This document shows positions 18,620-27,303 of a stretch of 64,000 nucleotides of DNA, one piece after another. A model generated the notes under the pieces. That model did no database searches, was not told where the DNA came from, and saw only the letters and a program-made list of their open reading frames with translations. This DNA comes from Brachyspira hampsonii 30446. Its GTDB lineage: Bacteria > Spirochaetota > Brachyspiria > Brachyspirales > Brachyspiraceae. Both the position numbers and the translations under genes were made by a program. The DNA lies in the NCBI RefSeq assembly GCF_000316195.1, contig NZ_JH994111.1, positions 766,885 to 830,884 of the forward strand, given 5' to 3'. The first letter of the stretch is position 1; each line of letters starts with the position of its first letter.

Positions 18620-19081
18620 ATGATAAATAAAAAACTCATAGAAAGAAATAATTTAGACACTGTATTAAATAAATATAGAGAAGAGAATAAAAAGATAGTA
18701 TTTACAAACGGCTGTTTCGACATACTTCATCGCGGACATGTTGAGTATTTGCAGAAGGCTAGAGAGCTTGGGGATTTACTCATATTGGGACTTAATAGTG
18801 ATGATTCTGTAAAGCGTTTAAAAGGAAATGACAGACCTATTAATAATGAAATTGACAGAGCTATTGTTCTTTCTGCTTTAGAATGCATTAATTATATATC
18901 TATATTTGATGAAGATACACCGCTTGAACTTATAAAAATAGTAAGACCGGATATTTTGGTAAAGGGCGGCGATTATAAAATAGAAAATGTTGTCGGAAGA
19001 GAATATTCAAAAGAAACTGTATTAATTGATTTTGTTGATGGATATTCTACTACTAATATTATAAAAAAAATTAATAGTTAA
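18620..19081 (+). CDS. hldE: Heptose 1-phosphate adenylyltransferase (HldE C-terminal type)
   Basis: The 153-aa nucleotidylyltransferase matches the C-terminal domain of bifunctional HldE (RfaE domain II). It has TNGCFDILHRGH with the HxGH motif at residues 37-40 and LGLNSDDSVKRLKG. VKGGDYK and the terminal YSTTNIIKKI are also present. It would form ADP-heptose from heptose-1-phosphate and ATP. The kinase domain is absent here and must be encoded elsewhere. hldD follows 31 nt downstream, so the pair supplies ADP-L-glycero-D-manno-heptose for envelope glycans. Confidence 0.92.
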   Translation: MINKKLIERNNLDTVLNKYREENKKIVFTNGCFDILHRGHVEYLQKARELGDLLILGLNSDDSVKRLKGNDRPINNEIDRAIVLSALECINYISIFDEDTPLELIKIVRPDILVKGGDYKIENVVGREYSKETVLIDFVDGYSTTNIIKKINS

Positions 19082-19112
19082 TAATAAAATTATAAGAATC
19101 GGAGGATTTAAT

Positions 19113-20069
19113 ATGATTATAGTAACAGGAGGAGCCGGATTTATTGGTTCTAATATAGTAAGGGGATTAAATGATTTAGGGATTGATGATATATTAATAG
19201 TAGATAATTTGAAAAACGCTTCTAAACATAAGAATTTAAATAGAATTAAATTCAGAGATTATATTGATAAAGAAGATTTTAACTCGGATTATTTAAATTC
19301 ATTTGTAAATGATAATAAAGTTGAGGCTGTATTTCATCAGGGAGCTTGTTCTGATACTATGGAGACAGACGGCAAATATATGATGAAAAATAATTATGAA
19401 TATACAAAAAATATTTTACATGTATGTTTGGATAAGAAAATAAGATTTTTATATGCTTCAAGTGCTTCAGTATATGGTAATGGTGAAAATGGTTTTGAAG
19501 AGAATGAAAAAAATGAATATCCTTTGAATGTTTATGCTTTTTCAAAATATCAGTTTGACAGATATTTAAATAAATTATTCAAAGAAAATAAAGTTCAAAG
19601 TCAGGTTGTAGGACTTAGATATTTCAATGTTTATGGACCGCAGGAGAATCATAAGGGAAGAATGGCTTCTGTTGCTTTTCATTTGTTTAATCAGATAAAA
19701 GCAGGGGAGAGAATGAAAATATTTGAAGGAAGTGAGAATTTCCTTAGGGATTTTATACATATAGATGATGTTGTATCTGTTAATAATTTCTTTTTTGAGA
19801 ATGAAAATAAATCCGGTATATTCAACTGCGGCACAGGAAATGCTGAGAGTTTTGTAGAGATTGCTAAGGCACTAAAAGAAGTTTATAAATCAGCTGAAAT
19901 AGAGTATATAGCATTCCCAGATGCTTTGAAAGGTAAATATCAGAAATATACACAGGCGGATTTAAAGAAATTAAGAGCTATTGGTTATGATAAGAGTTTT
20001 ATGAATGTTAATACGGGAGTAAAAAAATATGCTGAAGTTTTAGAAAAAAGCGGCGGCTATTTGATGTAA
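19113..20069 (+). CDS. hldD: ADP-L-glycero-D-manno-heptose 6-epimerase
   Basis: The 318-aa extended short-chain dehydrogenase has GGAGFIGSN (residues 6-14), an SSASVYG strand and catalytic YAFSK (about 141-145). GLRYFNVYGPQENHKG and a C-terminal YTQADLKKLRAIGY match HldD/RfaD. It epimerises ADP-D-glycero- to ADP-L-glycero-manno-heptose. A strong GGAGG precedes the ATG. It is in an operon with the heptose adenylyltransferase. Confidence 0.95.
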   Translation: MIIVTGGAGFIGSNIVRGLNDLGIDDILIVDNLKNASKHKNLNRIKFRDYIDKEDFNSDYLNSFVNDNKVEAVFHQGACSDTMETDGKYMMKNNYEYTKNILHVCLDKKIRFLYASSASVYGNGENGFEENEKNEYPLNVYAFSKYQFDRYLNKLFKENKVQSQVVGLRYFNVYGPQENHKGRMASVAFHLFNQIKAGERMKIFEGSENFLRDFIHIDDVVSVNNFFFENENKSGIFNCGTGNAESFVEIAKALKEVYKSAEIEYIAFPDALKGKYQKYTQADLKKLRAIGYDKSFMNVNTGVKKYAEVLEKSGGYLM

Positions 20070-20141
20070 AAATAGTATAAAGTCTTTTACGATTATGATT
20101 AATCATGATTATATATTATATAAATATTTCAGGATTTTATT

Positions 20142-20588
20142 ATGAAAAAAATTATTTTAATCACATTTAGTATTTTATTTTTAGCATTGCCTTTATTTTC
20201 TCAAGACCCTGAGCAGTCTGCAAAACTTCTTAAGTTAATAAATGAGGAGAGACAAAGAGCAGGGCTTGAAGCATATCAAACAAGTGAAGATTTGCAAAAA
20301 GTAGCAGCTATTAGAGCAGAAGAGATATCAAAAGTTTTTGAATCTAAAAGACCTGACGGAAGAGAAATGCATACTGTATATTTAGAAAATGGTATAAAAG
20401 TAGCTTATTACGGAGAATCTATAAGAACGGGATATGAAACAGCAAGCGGTATATTCAAAGCTATGATTGAAGACCCAAGCGATTCTTCTTCTATATTAGA
20501 TATGGATTATACTCATATTGGCATTGGAATATATAAGAATGCTAAAAATACTTATTGGGCTATACTTTACTGTTCATTAGCAGAATAA
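20142..20588 (+). CDS. Secreted CAP-domain (SCP/PR-1-like) protein
   Basis: The 148-aa protein has a signal peptide (residues 1-20, ending LPLFSQ). A compact CAP domain follows: LLKLINEERQRAGLEAYQTS, then LQKVAAIRAEEI, a YYGESIR core and YTHIGIGIY near the C-terminus. The usual pair of zinc histidines is only partly apparent. Bacterial CAP proteins are extracytoplasmic with mostly unknown function. CAGGA precedes the ATG, and the small lipoprotein gene starts 23 nt later. Confidence 0.85.
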   Translation: MKKIILITFSILFLALPLFSQDPEQSAKLLKLINEERQRAGLEAYQTSEDLQKVAAIRAEEISKVFESKRPDGREMHTVYLENGIKVAYYGESIRTGYETASGIFKAMIEDPSDSSSILDMDYTHIGIGIYKNAKNTYWAILYCSLAE

Positions 20589-20611
20589 AATATTTTAGGA
20601 GTGAAAACTTT

Positions 20612-20821
20612 ATGAAAAAAATTATTTTTATTTTTTGTATAATATTTTCAATGATTTTTGTATCTTGTGAAGATGATAAGGTTGAAAAAAGTATAGATAA
20701 AGTTACTGACAAGATAGAAAAGTCAATGGATAAAGCCGAAGAAAATATGGAAAAAGCTGGTGAAAAGGCTGAAAAGGCATTAGATGAAGCAGGAGAAAAG
20801 ATAGAGAATCTTTTTGATTGA
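20612..20821 (+). CDS. Small helical lipoprotein
   Basis: The 69-aa protein has a signal peptide with lipobox IFVSC (Cys about residue 18). The mature part is one Lys/Glu/Ala-rich amphipathic helix with heptad-like DKxEKxxDKAEE repeats, reminiscent of Lpp-type or stress-related small lipoproteins. ATG 20612 is chosen because TAGGAG lies upstream and the signal peptide starts there. It ends just before a bidirectional terminator. Function unknown. Confidence 0.8.
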   Translation: MKKIIFIFCIIFSMIFVSCEDDKVEKSIDKVTDKIEKSMDKAEENMEKAGEKAEKALDEAGEKIENLFD

Positions 20822-20844
20822 TTTGTTATATTTTGCTATGAAAA

Positions 20845-20888
20845 TAAAAAAGGCTTAAGTTTTTAATAAACTCAAGCCTTTTATTATT
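20845..20888. terminator. Bidirectional terminator
   Basis: AAAAAGGCTTAAGTTT pairs with AAACTCAAGCCTTTT around a short loop, flanked by A-rich and T-rich runs on opposite sides. It serves the plus-strand lipoprotein operon and the convergent glycosyltransferase. A near-identical hairpin occurs at 22433-22469. Confidence 0.85.
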
Positions 20889-20900
20889 ATTTATTTATAA

Positions 20901-21869
20901 CTATTTATTATTTTTTAGTATATTATCAAATTCTTCATTAAATTTATTAAATAATGAATTTTGTTCTGCTTTCGTATTCCATTGATTATGCCAATGATAT
21001 GCATAACATCCGCTGAAGAATTCTTTATATGATGTTATATTTCCAGAATAATTTTGAAAAAAATCTTCAAAAGATAATATTGGATAGTCGTATTTAGTTT
21101 TATCTGTTATATTCCAAATAGGATCAAAATAAGAACAAGGAAGCACTGTCAAATCTTCTAATTCTTTATTTGAATAATTGAATATCACCCAAGGTAAAAC
21201 AGATTGATGTATTTTTATTAAAGTATCAGTTTTCTCTATTATTTTTTTATCATTAAAAAACAATATTGCTGTATTAGCATAAGGCTGTTTTTCCCACTGA
21301 TAACAAAAACTATTATTTAGTATATTAGAAAAATCTCTTAAAAATAATACATCTAAATCAAAATATATTATTCCATCATATTTGTTTTCAAGTAGATACT
21401 TATATGGTATTAATAATCTGAATGCATCTGCTCTAGCTGGTAAATTTTTTTTTTGATTAAATATATAATCAAATTTTTCAAAGCATGTATTTTTTATTTC
21501 TATTTTAGGATTGTAAGTTTTTATTTCAATATAATTTTCTATTTCTTTAATATATTTGTTATTTAAATTATCTTTTGTAGTCTTTTTATCAATCCATAAG
21601 TATACTTTTTTATTATTTTGAGTGCATAAAAGAGATTTTATTGAAAAAACATGTTTTTCATTTATTTTTCCGTACCAATAGGCATGATATGAAATGTTTT
21701 TTGTGTTTACAGCACCATCATCTATATTATTTTTTAAAAACTCCAATGCATATTCATTGTCATTGTATAATTTTTCATCATTGATATGTTTAAAGTTTGT
21801 ATATGGTGAACCTGAAGAAGGCTGATTTGGAAATTTCGCTTTCTTATATAACTTACCTAATAGGAACAT
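20901..21869 (-). CDS. Glycosyltransferase with DXD motif
   Basis: The 322-aa protein resembles the TcdA/TcdB-OCH1-type sugar-transferase fold. It has VYLWIDKKT early, then ARADAFRLLIPYKYLLE and the metal-binding YFDLDVLFLRDF. A conserved YAYHWHNQW lies near the C-terminus. ATG 21869 is chosen because GGAGGA sits 4 nt upstream of it; upstream in-frame starts (ATG 21881, TTG 21920) lack a ribosome-binding site. No signal or membrane segment, so it is cytoplasmic. Acceptor and sugar unknown. Confidence 0.78.
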   Translation of the reverse strand: MFLLGKLYKKAKFPNQPSSGSPYTNFKHINDEKLYNDNEYALEFLKNNIDDGAVNTKNISYHAYWYGKINEKHVFSIKSLLCTQNNKKVYLWIDKKTTKDNLNNKYIKEIENYIEIKTYNPKIEIKNTCFEKFDYIFNQKKNLPARADAFRLLIPYKYLLENKYDGIIYFDLDVLFLRDFSNILNNSFCYQWEKQPYANTAILFFNDKKIIEKTDTLIKIHQSVLPWVIFNYSNKELEDLTVLPCSYFDPIWNITDKTKYDYPILSFEDFFQNYSGNITSYKEFFSGCYAYHWHNQWNTKAEQNSLFNKFNEEFDNILKNNK

Positions 21870-22046
21870 ATATTCCTCCATAAAAGCAAAATGGAATGAT
21901 TGTTTTTTTATCAACCTCAAACTTATAGTTTAGAATAATAAAATTATACATATATTTTATTATATATCATATATCTTATTATGTCAATTTTTTAATATTT
22001 TTATAAAAGTATAAAGTACTTTACAAACAATTTTATGCTAAATTAT

Positions 22047-22274
22047 TAGACTTGTTTCAAAAGTACTTGACAAATAATTTTATGAGTTTGTTATTTTATG
22101 GTAAATTGTATAATATTAGTTGTTATACCAATAGTATGTTTTACATGTTGTATAATTTATCGTTTTTAATATATAAATATGCAGTCTTTTTGCTTCTTTG
22201 GGTCACCAAAAGAAGTGGGGGTGCGGGGGCTAGTCCCCGCAATTATAAATAAAAATAGTTTTGAAACAAGTCTA
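22047..22274 (-). repeat. MITE-like element, copy B
   Basis: This 228-bp element is bounded by TAGACTTGTTTCAAAA and the inverted TTTTGAAACAAGTCTA with TA at each outer edge. Its orientation is opposite to copies C and D: its left end GTACTTGACAAATAATTTTA is the reverse complement of their right end. The interior carries the shared AAAGACTGCATATT and CCCCACTTCTTTTG blocks (on the minus strand) and two hairpins, TTTGG-GTCA-CCAAA and GCGGGG..CCCCGC. It has no transposase gene. Confidence 0.85.
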
Positions 22275-22342
22275 TTATAATAATAAATGTTTTTGAATAT
22301 TGTATTCTAATATACTATTTTTAATTGCTATAAATAGTTATT

Positions 22343-22364
22343 AAAATAGTTTTGAAATAACTCT
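22343..22364. repeat. Solo terminal repeat relic
   Basis: AATAGTTTTGAAATAACTCTA is a slightly degenerate copy of the MITE right end, 70 nt beyond copy B, with no matching left end. Confidence 0.55.
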
Positions 22365-22432
22365 ATTATAAAATATATTATTAATAAATATTATTTAAAA
22401 TAGCATTATAGAATCTTATGAATATAATAAGA

Positions 22433-22469
22433 AAAAGGCTTTAAGTTTTTTATGAAACTCAAGCCTTTT
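22433..22469 (-). terminator. Terminator of the receiver gene / gltX operon
   Basis: AAAAGGCTTTAAGTTT and AAACTCAAGCCTTTT form a long stem. It lies 21 nt past the stop of the minus-strand receiver gene, with a T-run in that direction. Confidence 0.85.
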
Positions 22470-22490
22470 TTATTTTTATAATGAAATTAA

Positions 22491-22883
22491 TTATTTATTT
22501 TCCTGATCTTTCTTATATTCTATAGCTTCATTTACTATAGGAATTAATATGTCAAAATCCAATGGTTTTTCTATTAGTCTGAAAACACCCTCGGCAATAA
22601 TCTCTTTTACCATTTCAGTATTACCATAAGCTGTAATTATTATAATAGGTATAGAACTTTTTCTTTTTTTCATTTCTCTTATAAGAGCAAGCCCTGTCAT
22701 AGAAGGCATTAGCAAATCTGTAATAATAACATCAACAGGGTTATGTTCTAATATAGTTATAGCTGATTTACCATTTTCTGCTGTAACGATTTCAAAATCA
22801 TGAGGCTCAAAAGTATATTTAATAAGATTCCTAATAGATTCTTCATCATCTACAGCAAGTATTAAAGGTTTACCATTAATCAT
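22491..22883 (-). CDS. CheY-like single-domain response regulator
   Basis: The 130-aa receiver domain has D12-D13 (AVDDEES), the phosphoacceptor Asp56 in IITDLLMPSMTG, Thr in IIITAYG and Lys in IEKPLDFD. There is no output domain; a short charged tail follows. GGGGT precedes the ATG. It starts 18 nt after gltX on the same strand, so it is probably cotranscribed with it. The input kinase is not in the window. Confidence 0.9.
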   Translation of the reverse strand: MINGKPLILAVDDEESIRNLIKYTFEPHDFEIVTAENGKSAITILEHNPVDVIITDLLMPSMTGLALIREMKKRKSSIPIIIITAYGNTEMVKEIIAEGVFRLIEKPLDFDILIPIVNEAIEYKKDQENK

Positions 22884-22900
22884 ATTTTACCCCAATTATA

Positions 22901-24346
22901 TTAAATGTATTTAGATAATCTGTATAGAACATTTTTTTTGCCCAGAAGCTCACATATATGAGATAATTCGCTTCCTGCGGCACTTCCTGTTAATACATAG
23001 CGTATTGGGTGATATAGATTAGGACCTTTTAATCCTGTTTCTTTCTGAGCTTTTTTAATGAGGGCTTTCATATATTCATCAGTGATTTCATCAGTATTTT
23101 CTATGTCATTTTTAATGAATTGAAGAAGTTTTTTGCTTTCTTCTTTATTTACAGCTTCTTTCATTTCATCTGTAAGTTCAAAATCATTTTCAAAGAAAAC
23201 AGGAACATATTTTACAATATCTGATAAAACAACGCAGTTATGTCTTATAACGGATACTAATTTTTTAGCCCAAGCATGTTCTTCTTCAGTATAATTTTCT
23301 TTTAAAAATCCGCTTTTTACTAGATATGGTATGAATAGTTCAGTAATTTCATCTAAATTTGTATTTTTAATATGCCAAGCATTCAAATGCCTTAATTTAG
23401 CAGTATCAAAGATTGCAGGACTTTTAGAGAAACGGTCTAATTTAAAAGCTTTAATCATATCATCATCAACCATAGTCTCTAAAGCATCTGGGTGAGTCCA
23501 GCCAAGCAATGCTAAGAAGTTTCTCATAGCCTGAGGGAGGAATCCCTCATCTTTATATTCCATTAAAGTTGCAGCGCCATGTCTTTTTGATAATTTTTTT
23601 CTGTCATTACCAAGTATTGAAGAAGTATGAGCAAATCTAGGAACTTCAGAACCTAATGCCTCATATATAAGTATTTGTTTAGGAGTATTTGATATATGAT
23701 CTTCTCCTCTTATTACATGAGAAATTTTCATAAGCATATCATCTATAACAACAGCATAGTTGTAAGTAGGAAATCCATTCTCTCTTACGATAATGATATC
23801 ACCTATTTCATCACTATTTGTCTTTACAACGCCCCTTACATAGTCATTAAAAGTAATTGTTTGATTTTTTGGAACTCTGAATCTTATTTTAGCAGGCTCT
23901 CCATTAGCAACCCTTCTTTTAGCCTCTTCTAAAGGTATATCCCTGCATTTGCCGTCATAAATAATAGGCTGATTGAGAGTTCTCTGCATATTAGATTTTT
24001 TTTCTAATTCTTCGGAAGTACAAAAACAATAGTATGCTTTACCTTCTTCCATTAGTTTTTCAGTGTATTTTTTATATATATCAAGTCTTTCAGACTGAAA
24101 ATACGGACCGTAATCTCCTCCTACTTCAGGACCTTCGTCCCAATCTATTCCAAGCCATTTTAATGATTTTATAGCCATGTCAACAGCTTCTTTAGTGCTT
24201 CTTTCTTGGTCTGTATCTTCTATTCTTAAAATTAATTTTCCTTTTATAGCTTTGGCATACAGCCAATTAAATAATGCAGTTCTGGCATTTCCTATATGTA
24301 AAAAACCTGTTGGAGACGGAGCGAAACGAACTCTAACTTCTGACAT
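22901..24346 (-). CDS. gltX: Glutamyl-tRNA synthetase
   Basis: The 481-aa class I synthetase has HIGN at residues 17-20 within FAPSPTGFLHIGNARTALFN. The KMSKS-loop variant KLSKR is at 251-255. RIEDTDQERS and VIRGEDHISNTPKQ are typical for GluRS. The C-terminal anticodon-binding region is complete. Whether it is discriminating (Glu only) or also charges tRNA-Gln cannot be read reliably from sequence. AAGGGG precedes the ATG. Confidence 0.96.
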   Translation of the reverse strand: MSEVRVRFAPSPTGFLHIGNARTALFNWLYAKAIKGKLILRIEDTDQERSTKEAVDMAIKSLKWLGIDWDEGPEVGGDYGPYFQSERLDIYKKYTEKLMEEGKAYYCFCTSEELEKKSNMQRTLNQPIIYDGKCRDIPLEEAKRRVANGEPAKIRFRVPKNQTITFNDYVRGVVKTNSDEIGDIIIVRENGFPTYNYAVVIDDMLMKISHVIRGEDHISNTPKQILIYEALGSEVPRFAHTSSILGNDRKKLSKRHGAATLMEYKDEGFLPQAMRNFLALLGWTHPDALETMVDDDMIKAFKLDRFSKSPAIFDTAKLRHLNAWHIKNTNLDEITELFIPYLVKSGFLKENYTEEEHAWAKKLVSVIRHNCVVLSDIVKYVPVFFENDFELTDEMKEAVNKEESKKLLQFIKNDIENTDEITDEYMKALIKKAQKETGLKGPNLYHPIRYVLTGSAAGSELSHICELLGKKNVLYRLSKYI

Positions 24347-24579
24347 AAAATAACCCCTTGATTTTTGAACTTGAATTATTATACATTAAAATAAATAAAT
24401 ATCAATTAATATAATAGTTTTATGCAGAAATAAATTTTTAAGCAAACTAGCTTATTTAATGTATGATATGTATGATATATTAGTAGCAGATGTGTAAATA
24501 TATGAATATTTTTAATATAAAACTTGAAATATTTTTATTAATATAATATAATAAGATGCAATTCTATATTTGGTGTATT

Positions 24580-25131
24580 ATGAGCAATATCGTTGTTATT
24601 ACAGCCCCTTCAGCAGCCGGCAAAACTACTTTAATAAAGAAGTATATGGCTAATCATTCGAATGCAGTTTTCAGTGTTTCGCATACCACTAGAACTAAAA
24701 GAGAAAATGAAGTTGACGGTAAAGACTATTATTTCATAGATAAAGAAAAATTCGAGGCTATGATATCTGATGGAGAGTTCATAGAATGGGCATTAGTTCA
24801 TGATAATTATTACGGAACTTCATTTAGGGAATTAGAAAAAGCTGATGATGAAAATAATATTTTGATACTAGATATAGATATTCAAGGTGCCTTATATATA
24901 AAAGAAAAAGGAATAGAGGCTAATTATATATTCATAACTCCTCCTTCTATGGAAATTCTAAAAAAAAGACTAGAAGATAGAGGAACTGAAACTGAAGAAA
25001 GTATAAAACTCAGAATTTGGAATGCCAAAAGAGAATTAGAATATAAAGATCAATTTGATGTTATCATAGAAAATGATGATATTGAAGAAGCTTATAAAAA
25101 ATTAGAAGAAGCAATCAATTCAAAATTATAA
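24580..25131 (+). CDS. gmk: Guanylate kinase
   Basis: The 183-aa enzyme phosphorylates GMP to GDP. The P-loop is APSAAGKTT near the N-terminus. HTTRTKRENEVDGKDYYFI is the GMP-binding block, and LDIDIQGA and FITPPSMEILKKRLEDRG follow. ATG 24580 is preferred, with GGTG at about -8 and the family-typical start just before VVITAPS; an upstream in-frame ATG at 24556 has no ribosome-binding site. It heads a gmk - omega-like - miaA cluster. Confidence 0.95.
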   Translation: MSNIVVITAPSAAGKTTLIKKYMANHSNAVFSVSHTTRTKRENEVDGKDYYFIDKEKFEAMISDGEFIEWALVHDNYYGTSFRELEKADDENNILILDIDIQGALYIKEKGIEANYIFITPPSMEILKKRLEDRGTETEESIKLRIWNAKRELEYKDQFDVIIENDDIEEAYKKLEEAINSKL

Positions 25132-25161
25132 ATTTAAATTATATATAATGGAGTTTAATAT

Positions 25162-25578
25162 ATGGGTATAATACCGTTAGAGAAACTTATAGAATATAAA
25201 GGAAACCGCTATGAACTTAGCAAAGCTATGATTGAATTAGCTAAAAACGGCGGTACGCTTCTTAAAGGTGAAACTAAATACAGAGGCGGAAAATATATAC
25301 CTACTGTTATGAAGAACATACTTGACGGAAAAATTAAGTATGAATATGAAGAAGGTGTAGATATGATTGTAGATGAAGAAGCACCTTTTAAACATTCTGA
25401 GGCTGCTTATGATGAAAGTGAATATGCTTCAGAAGATGATTCTTCAGAAGAGGAAAATGATTCTGAATATGCAGCTTCCGATTCAGATGATGCCGATGAT
25501 GATTATGATGACGATTATTCTGAAGATGAAGAAAAATCCAAAAAGAAGAAAAAATCTTCAAAGAAAAAAGATGAATAA
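25162..25578 (+). CDS. rpoZ: RNA polymerase omega-like (RpoZ) protein with acidic tail
   Basis: The 138-aa protein has an N-terminal IPLEKLIEYKGNRYELSKAMI followed by a short helical core, matching omega/Rpb6 proteins. Position directly after gmk is the usual rpoZ location. The last 55 residues or so are a Ser/Asp/Glu-rich acidic tail ending in a lysine-rich KSKKKKKSSKKKDE, which is unusual in length for omega. Omega assists RNA polymerase assembly. GGAG precedes the ATG. Confidence 0.7.
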   Translation: MGIIPLEKLIEYKGNRYELSKAMIELAKNGGTLLKGETKYRGGKYIPTVMKNILDGKIKYEYEEGVDMIVDEEAPFKHSEAAYDESEYASEDDSSEEENDSEYAASDSDDADDDYDDDYSEDEEKSKKKKKSSKKKDE

Positions 25579-25585
25579 ATAAATA

Positions 25586-26512
25586 GTGAAAAAGATAGTA
25601 TTTATATCAGGGGCAACAGCTTCAGGTAAAAGCAGTTTTGCCCATAAATTAATAGATAACTATTTCAATAATGCCGCCATAATATCTATAGACTCCATAC
25701 AAGTTTATAGATATATGGATATAGGCTCTGCCAAACCTTCCAATCAAGAAATAAAAAAATACAATTATAAAATGGTAGATATATTAGAACCTTCAGTCAA
25801 TTTTAATATAAAAGAATACCTTGATATATTTAAAAATGTAATAAACAGCATAGATAATGTTCCTATATTCGGTGTTGGAGGTACAGGTTTTTATATAGAT
25901 GCTATAAAGTATGGTATTTTTGATGAAGAAAATGATAATCAGGAATCCTCGCAAAAAATTAGAAAAGAGCTTTATAAAAGAATAGATAGATACGGACTTG
26001 AAAGTTTATATTTAGAACTTTTGAGTATAGATAAAGAGGCTGCTGAAAATATAGACAGATTTAATGCAAGACGAGTTGTAAGGGCTTTGGAAGTTTATTA
26101 TAATACAGGAAAAAAATTCTCTGAGTTAAAAAAATTAAGAAAACCTGTAATTGATTTGAATTATTTAAGCTATGTTATCGATATTGATAGAGAAACTCTT
26201 TATGATAATATTAATAAGCGAGTTGATATAATGTTTGAAAAAGGCTTACTTGATGAGGTAAAAAGAATTATTGATATGGGAATAAATAATACTTATACAT
26301 CAATGCAGGCTATTGGTTATAAGGAGATTTATGATTATTTAATTAATCAATCTATGAGTTTAGAAGATACTGTTGAGCTTATAAAAAAAAGAACTAGAAA
26401 TTTTGCTAAAAGACAGCTTACTTGGTTTAGAAGAGAAGAGCATAGAAGAATAAATGAAAATGATTTGCATAAAACTGCAGATGAAATAAAAAAATTTTAC
26501 AATATAAATTAA
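25586..26512 (+). CDS. miaA: tRNA dimethylallyltransferase
   Basis: The 308-aa enzyme adds dimethylallyl to A37 of tRNAs reading U-initial codons. GATASGKS at residues 9-16 is the P-loop. DSIQVYRYMDIGSAKPS and VGGTGFYIDAI are signature blocks, and the C-terminal KRTRNFAKRQLTWFRR is the RNA-binding region. The start is a GTG 7 nt after the preceding stop. It is in an operon with gmk and the omega-like gene. Confidence 0.95.
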   Translation: MKKIVFISGATASGKSSFAHKLIDNYFNNAAIISIDSIQVYRYMDIGSAKPSNQEIKKYNYKMVDILEPSVNFNIKEYLDIFKNVINSIDNVPIFGVGGTGFYIDAIKYGIFDEENDNQESSQKIRKELYKRIDRYGLESLYLELLSIDKEAAENIDRFNARRVVRALEVYYNTGKKFSELKKLRKPVIDLNYLSYVIDIDRETLYDNINKRVDIMFEKGLLDEVKRIIDMGINNTYTSMQAIGYKEIYDYLINQSMSLEDTVELIKKRTRNFAKRQLTWFRREEHRRINENDLHKTADEIKKFYNIN

Positions 26513-26537
26513 AAATTATAATATATAAAAAATAATT

Positions 26538-26565
26538 TTGACAAAGAATAAAAAATATTTATAAT
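26538..26565 (+). promoter_or_regulatory. Promoter of the CinA-C gene
   Basis: TTGACA (26538-26543), a 16-nt spacer and TATAAT (26560-26565) lie 29 nt before the ATG at 26595. Confidence 0.7.
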
Positions 26566-26594
26566 TATATTATATTAAAATTTAGGTGTTAATT

Positions 26595-27128
26595 ATGAAT
26601 AATGAAACAAGTGAAATAAATGAAGTAATGAAAGCCATAGAATCAAAATCAATAGAAGAAAAATCTATTGAAGTTGTAAAACTTTTAATAAATAGAAAAT
26701 TAAAGATAACATCAGCCGAATCATGTACAGGCGGATTATTTGCTTCAAGCATAACATCAGTTGCAGGTTCTTCTGAATGTTTTGAAGGTTCTTTCGTAAC
26801 TTATTCCAATGAAATTAAGCATAGGATTATAAATGTTAAGAAGCAGACATTAGAAAAATACGGAGCTGTAAGTGAAGAATGCGTATTAGAAATGGCAGAA
26901 AATACTAGAAAAATAATGAAAAGTGATATATCAATAGCAATAAGCGGAATAGCAGGACCTTCAGGCGGAAGCGATGAAAAACCTGTTGGTTTGGTGTGGA
27001 TATGTATAGCAGCAGAGGGCTATATTAAGGCTTATAAAAATATATTTTCAGGTGACAGACAATCAGTAAGGGAACAAAGCGTGTTATTTTCTTTGAGTTT
27101 AGCTGAGAATTTTATAAAAAAATGTTAG
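26595..27128 (+). CDS. pncC: CinA C-terminal domain protein (nicotinamide-nucleotide amidase type)
   Basis: The 177-aa protein has the core SAESCTGGLFASSITSVAGSS and the FVTYSNEIKHRII block. ISGIAGPSGGSDEKPVGLVWI follows. It matches stand-alone PncC/YgaD proteins that hydrolyse NMN to NaMN in pyridine-nucleotide recycling. The N-terminal MoCF domain of long CinA is absent; a charged 35-residue lead replaces it. ATG 26595 is chosen because TAGGTG lies upstream; the in-frame GTG at 26586 is part of that site. Confidence 0.88.
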   Translation: MNNETSEINEVMKAIESKSIEEKSIEVVKLLINRKLKITSAESCTGGLFASSITSVAGSSECFEGSFVTYSNEIKHRIINVKKQTLEKYGAVSEECVLEMAENTRKIMKSDISIAISGIAGPSGGSDEKPVGLVWICIAAEGYIKAYKNIFSGDRQSVREQSVLFSLSLAENFIKKC

Positions 27129-27203
27129 TCTATAATAACATTAATATTAAATGATTAAATTTAAGAAAAAATTCTAAAAAGTCCAATATAAATTTGAAAA
27201 ATA

Positions 27204-27303
27204 TTATGTTTACTTGTTGACAAAAATAATTATGTAAACTAATATTCATAAAAAAAGAAAAATAGTTATGTAACCTCATAATTTTTTCATAAAGTAAACA
27301 TAA
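27204..27303. promoter_or_regulatory. Four-box motif cluster upstream of fliF
   Basis: TTATGTTTAC (27204-27213), TTATGTAAAC (27230-27239), TTATGTAACC (27266-27275) and the inverted GTAAACATAA (27294-27303) surround and overlap the fliF promoters. The inverted partner of the first box is exact. The arrangement looks like operator sites for a dimeric regulator; the regulator is unknown. Confidence 0.55.
27217..27245 (+). promoter_or_regulatory. Candidate sigma-70 promoter of the fliF operon
   Basis: TTGACA (27217-27222), a 17-nt spacer and TAATAT (27240-27245). One of the TTATGT boxes occupies the spacer. Confidence 0.5.

Larger units (their letters stand above)
21870..22490. other. Intergenic region with a repeat element, 621 nt
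   Basis: The region holds the MITE-like copy B (22047-22274), a solo right end at about 22343-22364 and a terminator at 22433-22469. The rest is AT-rich without a gene. A 66-codon open frame at 22052-22252 lies wholly inside the repeat and is judged non-coding. Confidence 0.6.

Noticed and set aside
22052-22252. 66-codon plus-strand frame
   Set aside because: Starts inside the terminal repeat of copy B and spans its hairpins. No ribosome-binding site or protein-like composition.
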